DNA of 64,000 nt from Clostridia bacterium (lineage in GTDB: Bacteria; Bacillota; Clostridia; Oscillospirales; Acutalibacteraceae). The translations under genes were made by a program, and so were the position numbers. Positions 43,208 through 52,553 of the stretch are shown here, one piece after another (the stretch's first letter is position 1; every line of letters begins with the position of its first letter). Under the pieces are notes generated by a model. That model had not been told where the DNA came from and did no database searches. It saw nothing but the letters and a program-made list of their open reading frames with translations. The DNA lies in assembly GCA_017438845.1 (NCBI GenBank), contig JAFRUO010000029.1, forward strand, positions 98,231-162,230. Reading direction: 5' to 3'.

Positions 43208-45400
43208 TTAAAACCCCTGTCTTTCGACGGAAAGAATACCGTCAATTTTTTCTATTCTGCCTATAACATTTCTTAAATGCTCTACATTGGTAACGGTGAT
43301 GGTCATTAACAGAAGCGACCTGCCGTCCTTGATGTCCCTTGAAGAAATGTCGTTAATATTTACGCGCATTGAGGCGAGTAGCATAGATATGTCCGCCATA
43401 AGTCCTATTCGTGAGAGCGCGGTAATCTGAAGCGCCGCACGGAATTCCTGCTTTGCCTGTGCGTTCCAGGAAACCTTGACCCACCTTTCGGGCTCGCTCG
43501 CATGAGCTAAATCCTCAGGCACATTTGAACAGTCGCGCTTATGCACGGAAACACCGTGTCCCCTTGTAATAAAGCCGATAATGTCATCGCCCGGCAAAGG
43601 GTTACAGCATTTTGAAAACTTGACAAGCATGCTGTCTATGCCCTCAACGGTAACGCCGCCGGTTGAAACCCTGCGGGTTTCCGTCTTTTTAACGGGCTGA
43701 GGCTCTTGCTTCTTATAATTCTTATTGTATTCATCTTTTATGTGCGGCATAAGCCTGACAAGAGAAATGCCGCCGTAACCGATGGAAGCATACAAATCAT
43801 CGACGCTTGCACAGTGTTGATGATGTGCAAGCCCTTCAATAAACTTTTCATACTCCTCTTCGGTCAGGTGAATATAGTTTTTCTTAAACTCTCTTTCTAT
43901 TTCCGCCTTGCCCTCGACGATATTTTCGTCACGCTTCTCGTTTTTGAACCAGGAACGGATTTTTGTCCTTGCCGAGCTGGTTTTAGCGATATTAAGCCAA
44001 TCCCTTGACGGGCCCTTGCCCGGCTGTGACGAGGTGAGAATTTCAACAATTTCACCCGTTTTTACCTTATAATCAATCGGTACGATTCTGCCGTCAACCT
44101 TAGCTCCGGTCATCTTGTTGCCGACGGCGGTGTGAATAGCGTACGCAAAGTCTATTACGGTTGAACCGTAAGGTACGGTTATAACGTCGCCCTTAGGAGT
44201 GAAAACAAAGGTGTCGTCCGGAACAAGGTCGGACTTGATTGCCGAAACTATTTCCCTTACGTCGCCTGCCTCCTTCTGTTCCTCAAGAAGCTGACGAATC
44301 CAGGCAAGGCGCTCCTCCATATTTGATTTGCCCGAAATTCCGAGCTTGTATTTCCAGTGCGCGGCAATACCGTATTCGGCGGTACGGTGCATTTCGGTGG
44401 TTCTGATTTGCACCTCAAAGGGAATACCCTCCTTACCGATAACGGTGGTGTGCAACGACTGATACATATTCTTCTTAGGCGTGGAAATATAATCCTTGAA
44501 GCGTCCGGGAAGCGGCTTATACATATCGTGCATAAGTCCCAGGCAGTTATAGCACTCCGCAACGGTTTCAACAATTATTCTTATCGCATAGATGTCGTAA
44601 ATCTCACTGAATTCCTTGTTCTGCATATACATTTTTCTGTAAATGCCGTGAACGCTTTTGATTCGTGCGTCAATTCTCGCTTTTTTGACAATTTCGAGAA
44701 CTCTCTCTTCAATTCTCCTTCTGTTGTTTTCAAGGAACTCAACACCCGATTCACCGACAGAGGAAATTTTTTTTGCTATGTCGTCGTATGCTATCGGGTC
44801 AAGGAAATGAATTGCAAGGTCCTCAAGCTCCTCCTTGGCGGCACGGATACCTAAGCGATGTGCGATGGGAGCGTATATTTCGAGGGTTTCAAGCGCAATA
44901 TCCCTTCTTTTCTGAGGCGCCATAAAATCAAGCGTTCTCATATTGTGAAGGCGGTCCGCAAGCTTAATTATTATAACTCTGATGTCATGCGACATGGCAA
45001 GAAGCATTTTACGCACATTTTCTGCCTGTTGCTCCTCCTTGGTCGAAAGCGGAACACGTCCGAGCTTGGTTACGCCGTCAACAAGGTTTGCTACATCCTC
45101 GCCGAAAAGCTCGGAGAGCTCCTCAAGGGTGATATTGGTGTCCTCAACCGTATCGTGCAGTAAGGCAGCCTCAATCGACTGCGCGTCCATTCCGAGATCG
45201 AGCAGGATGTCGGCAACTGCCAGCGGGTGAATTATATACGGCTGTCCCGAATATCTCAGCTGTGCGCTGTGAGCCTTTGAGGCTACCTCGTAAGCCAAAT
45301 CAATCTGCTTTACCGACTTTTTGTCAAAGGCCTTTTTGCAGCGCGCTCTTAATTCGTCGTAAAGCTCCGCAGGGGTTTTATCGGTTTCACTGACTGCCAT
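43208..45400 (-). CDS. relA: bifunctional (p)ppGpp synthetase/hydrolase
   Basis: A 730-residue Rel enzyme of the stringent response. The start is ATG 45400 after GGAGGTG; the upstream GTG is part of that site. Domains in order: HD hydrolase (HPLAVADILLDLG, LLHDTVEDT), synthetase (IYDIYAIRIIV, YKPLPGRFKDYISTPK, YQSLHTTV), TGS (FVFTPKGDVITVPYGST), zinc-finger region (KCCNPLPGDDI) and ACT (about 655-730). Both active sites look complete. It starts 1 nt after recJ ends and runs into dtd. The apt gene, often found between recJ and rel, is absent here. Confidence 0.97.
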   Translation of the reverse strand: MAVSETDKTPAELYDELRARCKKAFDKKSVKQIDLAYEVASKAHSAQLRYSGQPYIIHPLAVADILLDLGMDAQSIEAALLHDTVEDTNITLEELSELFGEDVANLVDGVTKLGRVPLSTKEEQQAENVRKMLLAMSHDIRVIIIKLADRLHNMRTLDFMAPQKRRDIALETLEIYAPIAHRLGIRAAKEELEDLAIHFLDPIAYDDIAKKISSVGESGVEFLENNRRRIEERVLEIVKKARIDARIKSVHGIYRKMYMQNKEFSEIYDIYAIRIIVETVAECYNCLGLMHDMYKPLPGRFKDYISTPKKNMYQSLHTTVIGKEGIPFEVQIRTTEMHRTAEYGIAAHWKYKLGISGKSNMEERLAWIRQLLEEQKEAGDVREIVSAIKSDLVPDDTFVFTPKGDVITVPYGSTVIDFAYAIHTAVGNKMTGAKVDGRIVPIDYKVKTGEIVEILTSSQPGKGPSRDWLNIAKTSSARTKIRSWFKNEKRDENIVEGKAEIEREFKKNYIHLTEEEYEKFIEGLAHHQHCASVDDLYASIGYGGISLVRLMPHIKDEYNKNYKKQEPQPVKKTETRRVSTGGVTVEGIDSMLVKFSKCCNPLPGDDIIGFITRGHGVSVHKRDCSNVPEDLAHASEPERWVKVSWNAQAKQEFRAALQITALSRIGLMADISMLLASMRVNINDISSRDIKDGRSLLLMTITVTNVEHLRNVIGRIEKIDGILSVERQGF

Positions 45401-45401
45401 A

Positions 45402-47429
45402 TTATTCACCTCCGTTTAATTTTTTGAGTATTTCGGAAGACCCCAATTCGACTCTTTCGGGGTTTTCTACTATTTTGTATTGTGACCCGTCCCTTGTAAG
45501 AAGTCCGAGCTCACACATTATATCAAGGCAAACAAGCACCTTTGCGGCATAGCTGTAAGGACAGCCCGACTGATGGCAGAAATCCTCAACGCCAAAGCCG
45601 AAGCTCTTTTTGAGTCTGAAAAATTTGTAAACGCCGGCAAAGAACGCCCTGTCGGGAATAAGCAGGTTCCTTTCCTTCTCGTTAAGCGGGAAACGTCCCC
45701 TGTATTTTTCGTAAACTCTGACGGACGACTCGCATTTGTAAAAATCAAAGTCGCTGTAAACAATGTCTATAATCTGAACCGACGGATGTATTTCTCCCCT
45801 GAATTCATTTTTTTCAACCTTAAAAGCAATATCCACGGTATCGCCCACGGCATACGGAAAGCCTTCGGCAGTAGTGGAAAACATAACGGCGGAAACATCT
45901 GCGGAATCCTTCGTAAAGCCAAGTCGCAGATGCTTGCCCTCGCCGATCGGCTTGATGCTTTTGAGCGTAGCCGATTTAATGGAGAAGCAGGGCTGAGGAT
46001 TCTCGGCACCGTACGGCTCAAACAGCCCGAGTATAAGAAGAAGCTCATTTGTGATAAAAGACGGCTTAATATTAAAGTCGACCTTGACCGTCGGAAAAGG
46101 CATTTCTCTTTGGCTGCAGTAATCGGAAAGCTTTTTCCTGAAGGTCGAAATGTCCCCTTCCCTGATTCCGAAGCCTGCCGCAAGAGTATGGCCGCCGAAG
46201 TGAATGAGCATATCGCTGACGCTTGAAAGAGCGTCGTAAATCGAGAAGCCCTCAATGCTTCTGCATGAGCCCTTGCCCTCACCGTCGGACAGAGAAATAA
46301 CAATTGCGGGCTTACCGTATTTTGAAACAAGCCGCGAAGCCACAATTCCGATTACGCCCTGATGCCAGTTTTCGCCTGCAACGACAATTATCGGGGCATA
46401 TTTGATTTCATCATCAGCCTCAATAAGTTCAATTGCCTGCTGTGTGGTTTTGTTTTCAACGTCGTGTCTTTCACGGTTGGCGCTTTCAAGAGCATCGGCA
46501 GCTTCCTGCGCGGCATCAAGACTGTCGGCAAGCAGAAGCTTCATCGCAAGAGAAGCGGATTTCATCCTGCCTGCAGCATTGATTCTCGGTGCAAGTGCAA
46601 ACGAAACCGAGGATGAATTGAAGCTTTTGCCCCTAACACCTGCCGATTCCGTAAGTGCGGCAATGCCGAGCCGCGGATCACGGTTTATAAGCTCGATACC
46701 CTTTTTGACAATTATACGGTTTTCACTGACAAGCGGCACGACATCGGCAAGTGTGCCGATTGCCGCCAGGTCGGCAAATTCGTTGAGTATGGTGTCGCTG
46801 TCACCCTCGAGCGCACAGCAAAGTTTGAAGGCAACGCCGACTCCCGCATAGTCCTCAAAGCCGCAGTCACAGCCCTCCCTGTGAGGATTAACGACCGCAA
46901 CGGCAGGCGGAAGCGTGCTTCCTACCTTATGGTGGTCCGTTATAACAACGTCTATACCAAGCTCGTTTGCAAGCTCGGTTTCTTCAACCGCATTAATGCC
47001 GTTGTCAACGGTAATTATAAGCCTAATGCCCTCTTCCTTAAAGCGTCTTATGCTCTCGCAGGAAATGCCGTAGCCCTCGGAAACCCTGTCGGGAATATAG
47101 TAGTCGACATCAGCGCCTCGAGAGGAAAGGTAGAGATACATAAGTGCGGTCGAGGTAACTCCGTCAGCGTCATAGTCACCGAAAATCATAATTTTTTCAA
47201 AGCCGTCAATCGCCCTGCCGATACGCTCGACGGCACGGTCAATGTCGGTAATTAAAAAGGGATCAATAAACAGATCCTCTTCAAACAGGAAGCGGTCAAC
47301 ATCGTCGCTGTCGGTAATACCCCTTGCCGTAAGAAGTAAAGCGGCAAGCGGTTCAAAGCAAAACTCTTCTGCTATTTCAGCCGCGCGGTCCTTGTCGCCC
47401 GCCGACTTCTGCCATATTTTTCTGCCCAT
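45402..47429 (-). CDS. recJ: single-stranded-DNA-specific exonuclease RecJ
   Basis: A 675-residue 5'-3' exonuclease for recombination and repair. The DHH domain has GDYDADGVTSTALM (about residue 84), TVDNGI and ITDHHKV; the DHHA1 domain has HQGVIGIVASRLV and FGGHTLAAGF. An OB domain and a C-terminal extension follow, giving a length above the 560-580 of E. coli, as usual in Firmicutes. GAAGGGAG precedes the ATG. It heads the long leftward run and has a promoter at 47478-47506. Confidence 0.96.
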   Translation of the reverse strand: MGRKIWQKSAGDKDRAAEIAEEFCFEPLAALLLTARGITDSDDVDRFLFEEDLFIDPFLITDIDRAVERIGRAIDGFEKIMIFGDYDADGVTSTALMYLYLSSRGADVDYYIPDRVSEGYGISCESIRRFKEEGIRLIITVDNGINAVEETELANELGIDVVITDHHKVGSTLPPAVAVVNPHREGCDCGFEDYAGVGVAFKLCCALEGDSDTILNEFADLAAIGTLADVVPLVSENRIIVKKGIELINRDPRLGIAALTESAGVRGKSFNSSSVSFALAPRINAAGRMKSASLAMKLLLADSLDAAQEAADALESANRERHDVENKTTQQAIELIEADDEIKYAPIIVVAGENWHQGVIGIVASRLVSKYGKPAIVISLSDGEGKGSCRSIEGFSIYDALSSVSDMLIHFGGHTLAAGFGIREGDISTFRKKLSDYCSQREMPFPTVKVDFNIKPSFITNELLLILGLFEPYGAENPQPCFSIKSATLKSIKPIGEGKHLRLGFTKDSADVSAVMFSTTAEGFPYAVGDTVDIAFKVEKNEFRGEIHPSVQIIDIVYSDFDFYKCESSVRVYEKYRGRFPLNEKERNLLIPDRAFFAGVYKFFRLKKSFGFGVEDFCHQSGCPYSYAAKVLVCLDIMCELGLLTRDGSQYKIVENPERVELGSSEILKKLNGGE

Positions 47430-47477
47430 TGCGCTTCACTCCCTTCGGAACATTATTATTCTGCTTTTAACCTTAAT

Positions 47478-47506
47478 ATTTTATCATTTTTCTTTAACAC
47501 TTTCAA
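47478..47506 (-). promoter_or_regulatory. promoter of the recJ-rel run
   Basis: Minus-strand TTGAAA (47501-47506), 17-nt spacer, TAAAAT (47478-47483), about 50 nt before recJ. Confidence 0.75.
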
Positions 47507-47623
47507 CACAAAATGTTATTTTATTTGCCGTTATTGCGCCGTTTTTAAATACTTTGAGTAAAAAATATACAATCTTATGTTCAACGTTTATTATCGGCGT
47601 ACCCTTTTTGTGGACCCGCGATA

Positions 47624-47652
47624 TTGACAATCGGACAATAAAATAGTAAAAT
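47624..47652 (+). promoter_or_regulatory. promoter of the nucleotide-sugar dehydratase gene
   Basis: TTGACA (47624-47629), 17-nt spacer, TAAAAT (47647-47652), 40 nt before the GTG start. The -35 is perfect. Confidence 0.85.
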
Positions 47653-47692
47653 TATTGTGTTTTATTATGACTTTATTTTAGGAGTGTTTTTT

Positions 47693-49642
47693 GTGAGTAA
47701 CTCACTGTATAAGCGAAAAATAAGCAGGCGTAACCAAGCGCTGATGCTTGTAGACTTTCTTATTGTTAACGGTATTTACTTTATAATGACCTATATTCAT
47801 TGGAATTTCTACATGGACAAGTACGAGCTGATTCGACTGTTTGCGAGAATCCCCTACGTTACTCTGTTCTACATACTTGCCTACCGGTTTTTCAAAATTT
47901 ACAAAACCGCGTGGCGCTATGCCGGGCTTTACGAAATAATAAGCTTCGGCGGCGCAACCGTTGCAGGCACTGCGGCAGTATGGATAAGCGACTATGTGCT
48001 GATGAAAATCAACCGTCACGCATTTGTATCAAATCCTCAGTTTGCCGAATCCGTAAAAAACCTTTTAGCGCCTAAGTCGCAAAACTATCCGCTTGTGTTC
48101 AATGTGCTTCCGCTTTCGGTTTACCTTGACAGTATGCTGATTATACTGTTTATCTGCCTTATGTTCAGGCTCGCACAACGTTCTGCGGTCCTCTTTAAAA
48201 ATGAGCAGGACAGAAGAAGGCGAATCGGTGAGCTTAAGCAGATTCTTATTATCGGCGCAGGCGAAGCGGGTACGGGACTTTTAAAGGACTTCCAGAAAAA
48301 CTCTTACCGTTTCGGTAACCCCGTAGCCCTTGTCGACGATGACAAGTCGAAGCTTGGTCTTGCAATTAACGGCACTCCCGTCGTAGGTAACTGCGATGAT
48401 ATTGAAGAGGTGTGCAAGAGATACTCCATTGATGAAATCATCTTCTGTATTCCCTCAATTGACGACGAACGCAGACGTGAAATTCTTGATTTCGCAGTAA
48501 AAACGGGTCTTTCGGTAAAAATAGCTCCCGACATTTCCTCGCTTGAAAACTCAGGGGACATCACATATAAAGAAATGAGAAGCGTTGATATTCTCGACCT
48601 GCTTTCCCGTCCCGAAATCAAGCTCAATCCCGATGTTTGTAAATACGTTACCGACAAAACCGTTCTCGTTACCGGCGGCGGCGGAAGCATCGGCAGTGAG
48701 CTCTGCAGGCAGATTGCAAGGTACAACCCCGAAAAGATTGTTATTTTCGACATCTATGAAAACAACGCATATGCGCTTAAAAATTCACTTGATTTAAAAT
48801 ACTTCGGTAATCCTCAGATTGAAATCCGTATAGGCTCCGTCAGAGAATACGAAAGGCTTAAAGCGGTATTTGAGGAGTTCCGTCCGTCCTCCGTTTTCCA
48901 TGCGGCGGCTCACAAGCACGTTCCGCTTATGGAGGACAGCCCTTACGAGGCAATAAAAAACAACATACTCGGTACCTACAACACCGCGCTTTGCGCCAAC
49001 GAATTCGGCGTTGAAAATTTCGTTCTTCTTTCTACGGACAAGGCGGTTAACCCGACAAACGTTATGGGAGCGACAAAGCGTTGCTGTGAACTTATAGTTC
49101 AGTATTTTTCAAAAATCTCAACCCATACAAAGTTTGCGGCAGTACGCTTCGGCAACGTGCTCGGCTCAAACGGCAGCGTAATTCCGCTGTTTAAAGAGCA
49201 GCTCAGGAAGGGCGGACCGCTTACCGTTACGCACCCCGACATCACACGTTACTTTATGACAATCCCCGAAGCAGCTCAGCTTGTTGTTCAGGCAGGAGGT
49301 CTTGCAAAGGGCGGAGAGATTTTCGTGCTTGATATGGGCGAGCCCGTGAAGATTGTTTCCCTTGCGGAAAAGCTTATAAGGCTTTCCGGCTTTGAGCCGT
49401 ATGTCGATATCGATATTCAGTTTACCGGGCTTCGTCCGGGCGAAAAGCTCTACGAGGAGCTGATACTCCCGAGCGAAAAGGAAGGCATGCACAAGACCGA
49501 CAACCACAAGATTTTCATTACCTCCCCCACCGAGTTCGACAGCGACGTATTGCTTGAGCATATCAAGTCAATTCCTACATTGGACCCCGAGGATTCGAGA
49601 AAATTCCTAAAGGAGCTTGTTCCGAATTTCAAAGAAAAATAA
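47693..49642 (+). CDS. membrane-bound nucleotide-sugar 4,6-dehydratase (CapD/PglF/FlaA1-like)
   Basis: A 649-residue enzyme of the polysaccharide-biosynthesis SDR group. The start is GTG 47693 after TAGGAGTG. Four membrane helices (about 15-155) are followed by a first Rossmann domain (IIGAGEAGTGLL, about 180) and a catalytic SDR domain with VTGGGGSIGSELCRQIAR (about 325). The catalytic segment is LSTDKAVNPTNVMGATKRCCE, where Met replaces Tyr of the SDR YxxxK, as in this family. It would convert UDP-GlcNAc or similar to a 4-keto-6-deoxy sugar for glycans. It stands alone, without glycosyltransferases. Confidence 0.9.
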   Translation: MSNSLYKRKISRRNQALMLVDFLIVNGIYFIMTYIHWNFYMDKYELIRLFARIPYVTLFYILAYRFFKIYKTAWRYAGLYEIISFGGATVAGTAAVWISDYVLMKINRHAFVSNPQFAESVKNLLAPKSQNYPLVFNVLPLSVYLDSMLIILFICLMFRLAQRSAVLFKNEQDRRRRIGELKQILIIGAGEAGTGLLKDFQKNSYRFGNPVALVDDDKSKLGLAINGTPVVGNCDDIEEVCKRYSIDEIIFCIPSIDDERRREILDFAVKTGLSVKIAPDISSLENSGDITYKEMRSVDILDLLSRPEIKLNPDVCKYVTDKTVLVTGGGGSIGSELCRQIARYNPEKIVIFDIYENNAYALKNSLDLKYFGNPQIEIRIGSVREYERLKAVFEEFRPSSVFHAAAHKHVPLMEDSPYEAIKNNILGTYNTALCANEFGVENFVLLSTDKAVNPTNVMGATKRCCELIVQYFSKISTHTKFAAVRFGNVLGSNGSVIPLFKEQLRKGGPLTVTHPDITRYFMTIPEAAQLVVQAGGLAKGGEIFVLDMGEPVKIVSLAEKLIRLSGFEPYVDIDIQFTGLRPGEKLYEELILPSEKEGMHKTDNHKIFITSPTEFDSDVLLEHIKSIPTLDPEDSRKFLKELVPNFKEK

Positions 49643-49655
49643 AACAGCATTAAAA

Positions 49656-49682
49656 AAGGAGTAAGGCTCAGCCTTACTCCTT
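49656..49682. terminator. bidirectional terminator
   Basis: A perfect 12-bp stem aaggagtaaggc / gccttactcctt with loop tca, flanked by A- and T-rich runs, between converging genes. Confidence 0.93.
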
Positions 49683-49695
49683 GATTTTTTGCCTT

Positions 49696-51063
49696 TTAAC
49701 TGTCGGCATGCTTTGCTTCAATGCCAAGCTTGATTTCATCCCAGCTTTTGCCGTAAAGCGGATACCATTTAAGCGAAATTGCAGTGATAATCAAAAGCAG
49801 CGCGGGAATTGCCATCCAGGCTACAAGTATGCCCTGCTTTGCCCATTCGGTCTGGTTGCCTACGGCATCGGTCCTGTATCCGAAGGCGGCTATTATTTCA
49901 ACAAAGGCGGCGTTGGCAAGGCTGATTGCAGGCTTGGTAATAAAGCTGTTTACACCTGCGTACATGCCCTCTCTTCTCTGTCCGCAATTGTGCTCGTCAA
50001 AGTCGATAACGTCTCCGTTCATAATCGGTACAAGGTACATTCCGCCCGCAAAGCCGAACCCTGCGAGAAAAAAGCCGACAAGGGCAACGGGAAAAATCTT
50101 GCCGAAAAACACAACCGCAGTTGCACCGGAAGCGAAGAGCACGCACATTATGAAAATACATTTTCTTACGCCCCAGGGCTTGAGCCTGTTAAGCCAGGTT
50201 ATCATTCCGAGCACTACTCCTATGCCGAGGGCGCCGTAGGCATAGGGCATAAGGTTTGTACCGAATTCATCGAAATAATAATTAACGCCCATAAGCAGGT
50301 CGGTCTGAATAAAGATTACGGAAAAGCTGAGCACTTCAAAAACCACGAAGCTTCGGTTTTTAAAGCAGAGAGCTATGCTCTTGAAAATACTCATACTGTC
50401 ATCAGGCTCTGTTGTGACCTTTTCCTCAATAAAGAAGGTTGAAAAGAATATAACGAGAAAAGCAAGCACGCCCAGCGCAATTACAACGGTGTGAAAAAGC
50501 GTTGCAGGCTCGCCCGGCTTCGGCTTAATAAGCGGTACAACGACAAGCGGAAATGCAAGCGAAATTACGCTGAAGCAAATTTTCCACACAAAAATGTTGC
50601 TTCTCGCTTTGTTGGAAACCGCCATTGTGTACGGCAGGACGTAAAGAGATGTCGCAATCGCCGTATACAGGGTGTCAAACAGGAACAGAGCCGCTATCAG
50701 CTGAATAAACATTGAAATCTGACTTGTTCCTATCGGCCACCTGAACCAGGTGATGATAAAGAACAGCGAGTAAAAAACGGCGCCGTATCTTATATAAGGC
50801 AGACGTCTGCCGATTTTTGACTTTGTTTTATCGGAAATAAAGCCGAACAACGGGTCGTTGACTGCGTTCCAAATGCCGAAGATAATCCATGCAAGGCTCG
50901 TGTAATGGCTGTCAAGACCCCAGTATGTATTAAAATAATAAGTCAGCGCAGCCGCAGTCATCATTGAGTTGAGCACGCCGCACATACAGTCGGCTATACT
51001 CAGCCAGAATTTACTTTTGACCGGCACTCTTTCTTCTGCCTCGGCTATTACCTTTTCATCCAT
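49696..51063 (-). CDS. GPH-family sugar:cation symporter (MFS)
   Basis: A 455-residue, twelve-helix transporter. The start is ATG 51063; a TTG 6 nt upstream is in frame but sits too close to GGGGA. GPH signatures are IWNAVNDPLFGFISDKTKSKIGRRLPYI (in parts, about residue 45-72) and VIDFDEHNCGQRREGMYAG late in the protein. It is a different branch from the symporter at 33372-34895. It is the last gene of the HAD/DUF5058/MBL operon, so its substrate may be a product or precursor of that set. Confidence 0.87.
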   Translation of the reverse strand: MDEKVIAEAEERVPVKSKFWLSIADCMCGVLNSMMTAAALTYYFNTYWGLDSHYTSLAWIIFGIWNAVNDPLFGFISDKTKSKIGRRLPYIRYGAVFYSLFFIITWFRWPIGTSQISMFIQLIAALFLFDTLYTAIATSLYVLPYTMAVSNKARSNIFVWKICFSVISLAFPLVVVPLIKPKPGEPATLFHTVVIALGVLAFLVIFFSTFFIEEKVTTEPDDSMSIFKSIALCFKNRSFVVFEVLSFSVIFIQTDLLMGVNYYFDEFGTNLMPYAYGALGIGVVLGMITWLNRLKPWGVRKCIFIMCVLFASGATAVVFFGKIFPVALVGFFLAGFGFAGGMYLVPIMNGDVIDFDEHNCGQRREGMYAGVNSFITKPAISLANAAFVEIIAAFGYRTDAVGNQTEWAKQGILVAWMAIPALLLIITAISLKWYPLYGKSWDEIKLGIEAKHADS

Positions 51064-51065
51064 AC

Positions 51066-51872
51066 TCAATTCCCCTTTTTGTAAACCTTATTTGTTTTAT
51101 ATATAATTCCGTCCTCCCGGGCAGGATACTGCTTCGTTTTGGCAAGGAAGGAATTTTTTCCGTGAGAGGCTAAAATTTCCTTTCCCCAGTTAATTACCTG
51201 AAGAATATAATCACTCTCAAGCCGGGGAGTTCTGTGTCCCCAGTAGATTTTATATTTTAAGCTCTTTTCGTAAAGCCACTGCGCGCCCGGAAGCCATTCC
51301 TCAAGTGAGGCGGCGCCCGGCATATGCATCCACAGTGCGTCACAGACATTGTCACCGCTGAAAATAATGCCGTCCTCCTCGTCGATAACGGCAATGCTTC
51401 CGACCGTGTGACCCTTCGTGTGCTTTACGGTAATTGTTTTTGAGCCTAAGTCCAGCGTAAAACTTTCGTCAATCGGGACCAGTTTCGGCTTATATGCACC
51501 CTTCTTTACATCCTTCGCACCTACGCCCCTTGCTTTCATTGCGCCGTTTGCACACACAAAAAGCTTTCTTAAAAGCAGCGAGGTCTGCAGCCTGTTGAGC
51601 GTCTTACAGTCATCCCGATAAACATAGACAAACGGGAACTGATCCGCTCCTCCTATATGGTCAACGTGCCCGTGAGTGGCAAGCACGCTCAGCGGAAGGT
51701 CGGTTATTTTTCCGACAGTTGCCTTAAAGTCGCCCGTTCCCGTACCGCAGTCGATAAGCAGCGCCTTTTCACTTCCGAGCACAAGATAACAGTTAACTCC
51801 GTCGTATTCGTTAATAAGATAAACGCCTTTTGATATTTCCTCATAAGGCATAACGGTTTTTTCTTCAGTCAT
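51066..51872 (-). CDS. MBL-fold metallo-hydrolase
   Basis: A 268-residue metallo-beta-lactamase-fold hydrolase. ATHGHVDHIGG (about residue 64) supplies the HxHxDH metal site, KHTKGHTVGSIAVID and FSGDNVCD give the third His and bridging Asp, and WGHRTPRL a late His. AGGGTGA precedes the ATG. The C-terminal third is longer than in the glyoxalase-like protein at 42110. It lies between a membrane protein gene and the GPH symporter with 0-2 nt spacings, so it is part of one tight operon; the substrate is unknown. Confidence 0.87.
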   Translation of the reverse strand: MTEEKTVMPYEEISKGVYLINEYDGVNCYLVLGSEKALLIDCGTGTGDFKATVGKITDLPLSVLATHGHVDHIGGADQFPFVYVYRDDCKTLNRLQTSLLLRKLFVCANGAMKARGVGAKDVKKGAYKPKLVPIDESFTLDLGSKTITVKHTKGHTVGSIAVIDEEDGIIFSGDNVCDALWMHMPGAASLEEWLPGAQWLYEKSLKYKIYWGHRTPRLESDYILQVINWGKEILASHGKNSFLAKTKQYPAREDGIIYKTNKVYKKGN

Positions 51873-52541
51873 TTATTCACCCTTAACCCAACCGAGCTTA
51901 TACATACCGAAGGCACCTGCAAGGCTTACGACAATGGTAATAAAAATCATTGTGCCAACGGGCAGAGTCGGCAGGAAAATATATGCTATTACGCCTGCCG
52001 TGATCGGCAGAATTGAAAGCTTCCAGTACTTTGAAAAATACGAAGCGCCAAGAGCGCCGAAAAGCGCGGGAATTACGTTTTCAAAGGCGGGCTTGATCGC
52101 CGAGCCCTCATCGGTTACAAAGTGTGCAAACGGTAAAAACAGAAGCACGCCAACGGCGATAATAACCGTCGTTGTAATTGCCGAAACGCCGATTGCGATT
52201 GTCGAAATCAGCTCGCCCTCCTCGCTTGAGGCGGTGACCTTGGCTCTGTCCATGGCATTCATGGCGCAGGGGAGCTTAAGATTTGCTATGTTGCCCGAAA
52301 CAAAGGAAAGATATGTGCCGCCTGCTCCGAGCATGGGCGTATATGTAAGCACCTCAACTATTGCAGTTCCCCAATAAATCGGGATTACTGCGGAGAGCGC
52401 CTTCAAAAGAAGGTTTAACTGCGGAAACACATTGTAGCGGACGGAGAAAACAAGCGGTACTGCATACAGCACTGCAAGGGCGCTGAGCGACCAGATTTTT
52501 CCCCAGGTATGTACTTTATCGGTATAGGCTTTCTTTTCCAT
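51873..52541 (-). CDS. conserved membrane protein, partner of the DUF5058 protein
   Basis: A 222-residue protein with about five to six hydrophobic helices. I do not recognise the family. A conserved-looking cytoplasmic stretch (NLKLPCAMNAMDRAKVTASSEEGE in parts, about residues 86-110) follows PMLGAGGTYLSFVSGN, a Gly-rich loop that could line a pore. GGGGGAG precedes the ATG. It follows the DUF5058 gene by 12 nt and abuts the MBL gene. The pair looks like a two-subunit transporter; this is inference. Confidence 0.7.
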   Translation of the reverse strand: MEKKAYTDKVHTWGKIWSLSALAVLYAVPLVFSVRYNVFPQLNLLLKALSAVIPIYWGTAIVEVLTYTPMLGAGGTYLSFVSGNIANLKLPCAMNAMDRAKVTASSEEGELISTIAIGVSAITTTVIIAVGVLLFLPFAHFVTDEGSAIKPAFENVIPALFGALGASYFSKYWKLSILPITAGVIAYIFLPTLPVGTMIFITIVVSLAGAFGMYKLGWVKGE

Positions 52542-52553
52542 AATCGCTCCCCC

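Noticed and set aside
45573..46226. A 217-codon plus-strand frame opposite recJ
   Set aside because: Antisense to the conserved RecJ C-terminal half; no independent evidence.
49681..50442. A 253-codon plus-strand frame opposite the GPH symporter
   Set aside because: Antisense shadow of a conserved gene and begins at the shared terminator; no supporting signals.
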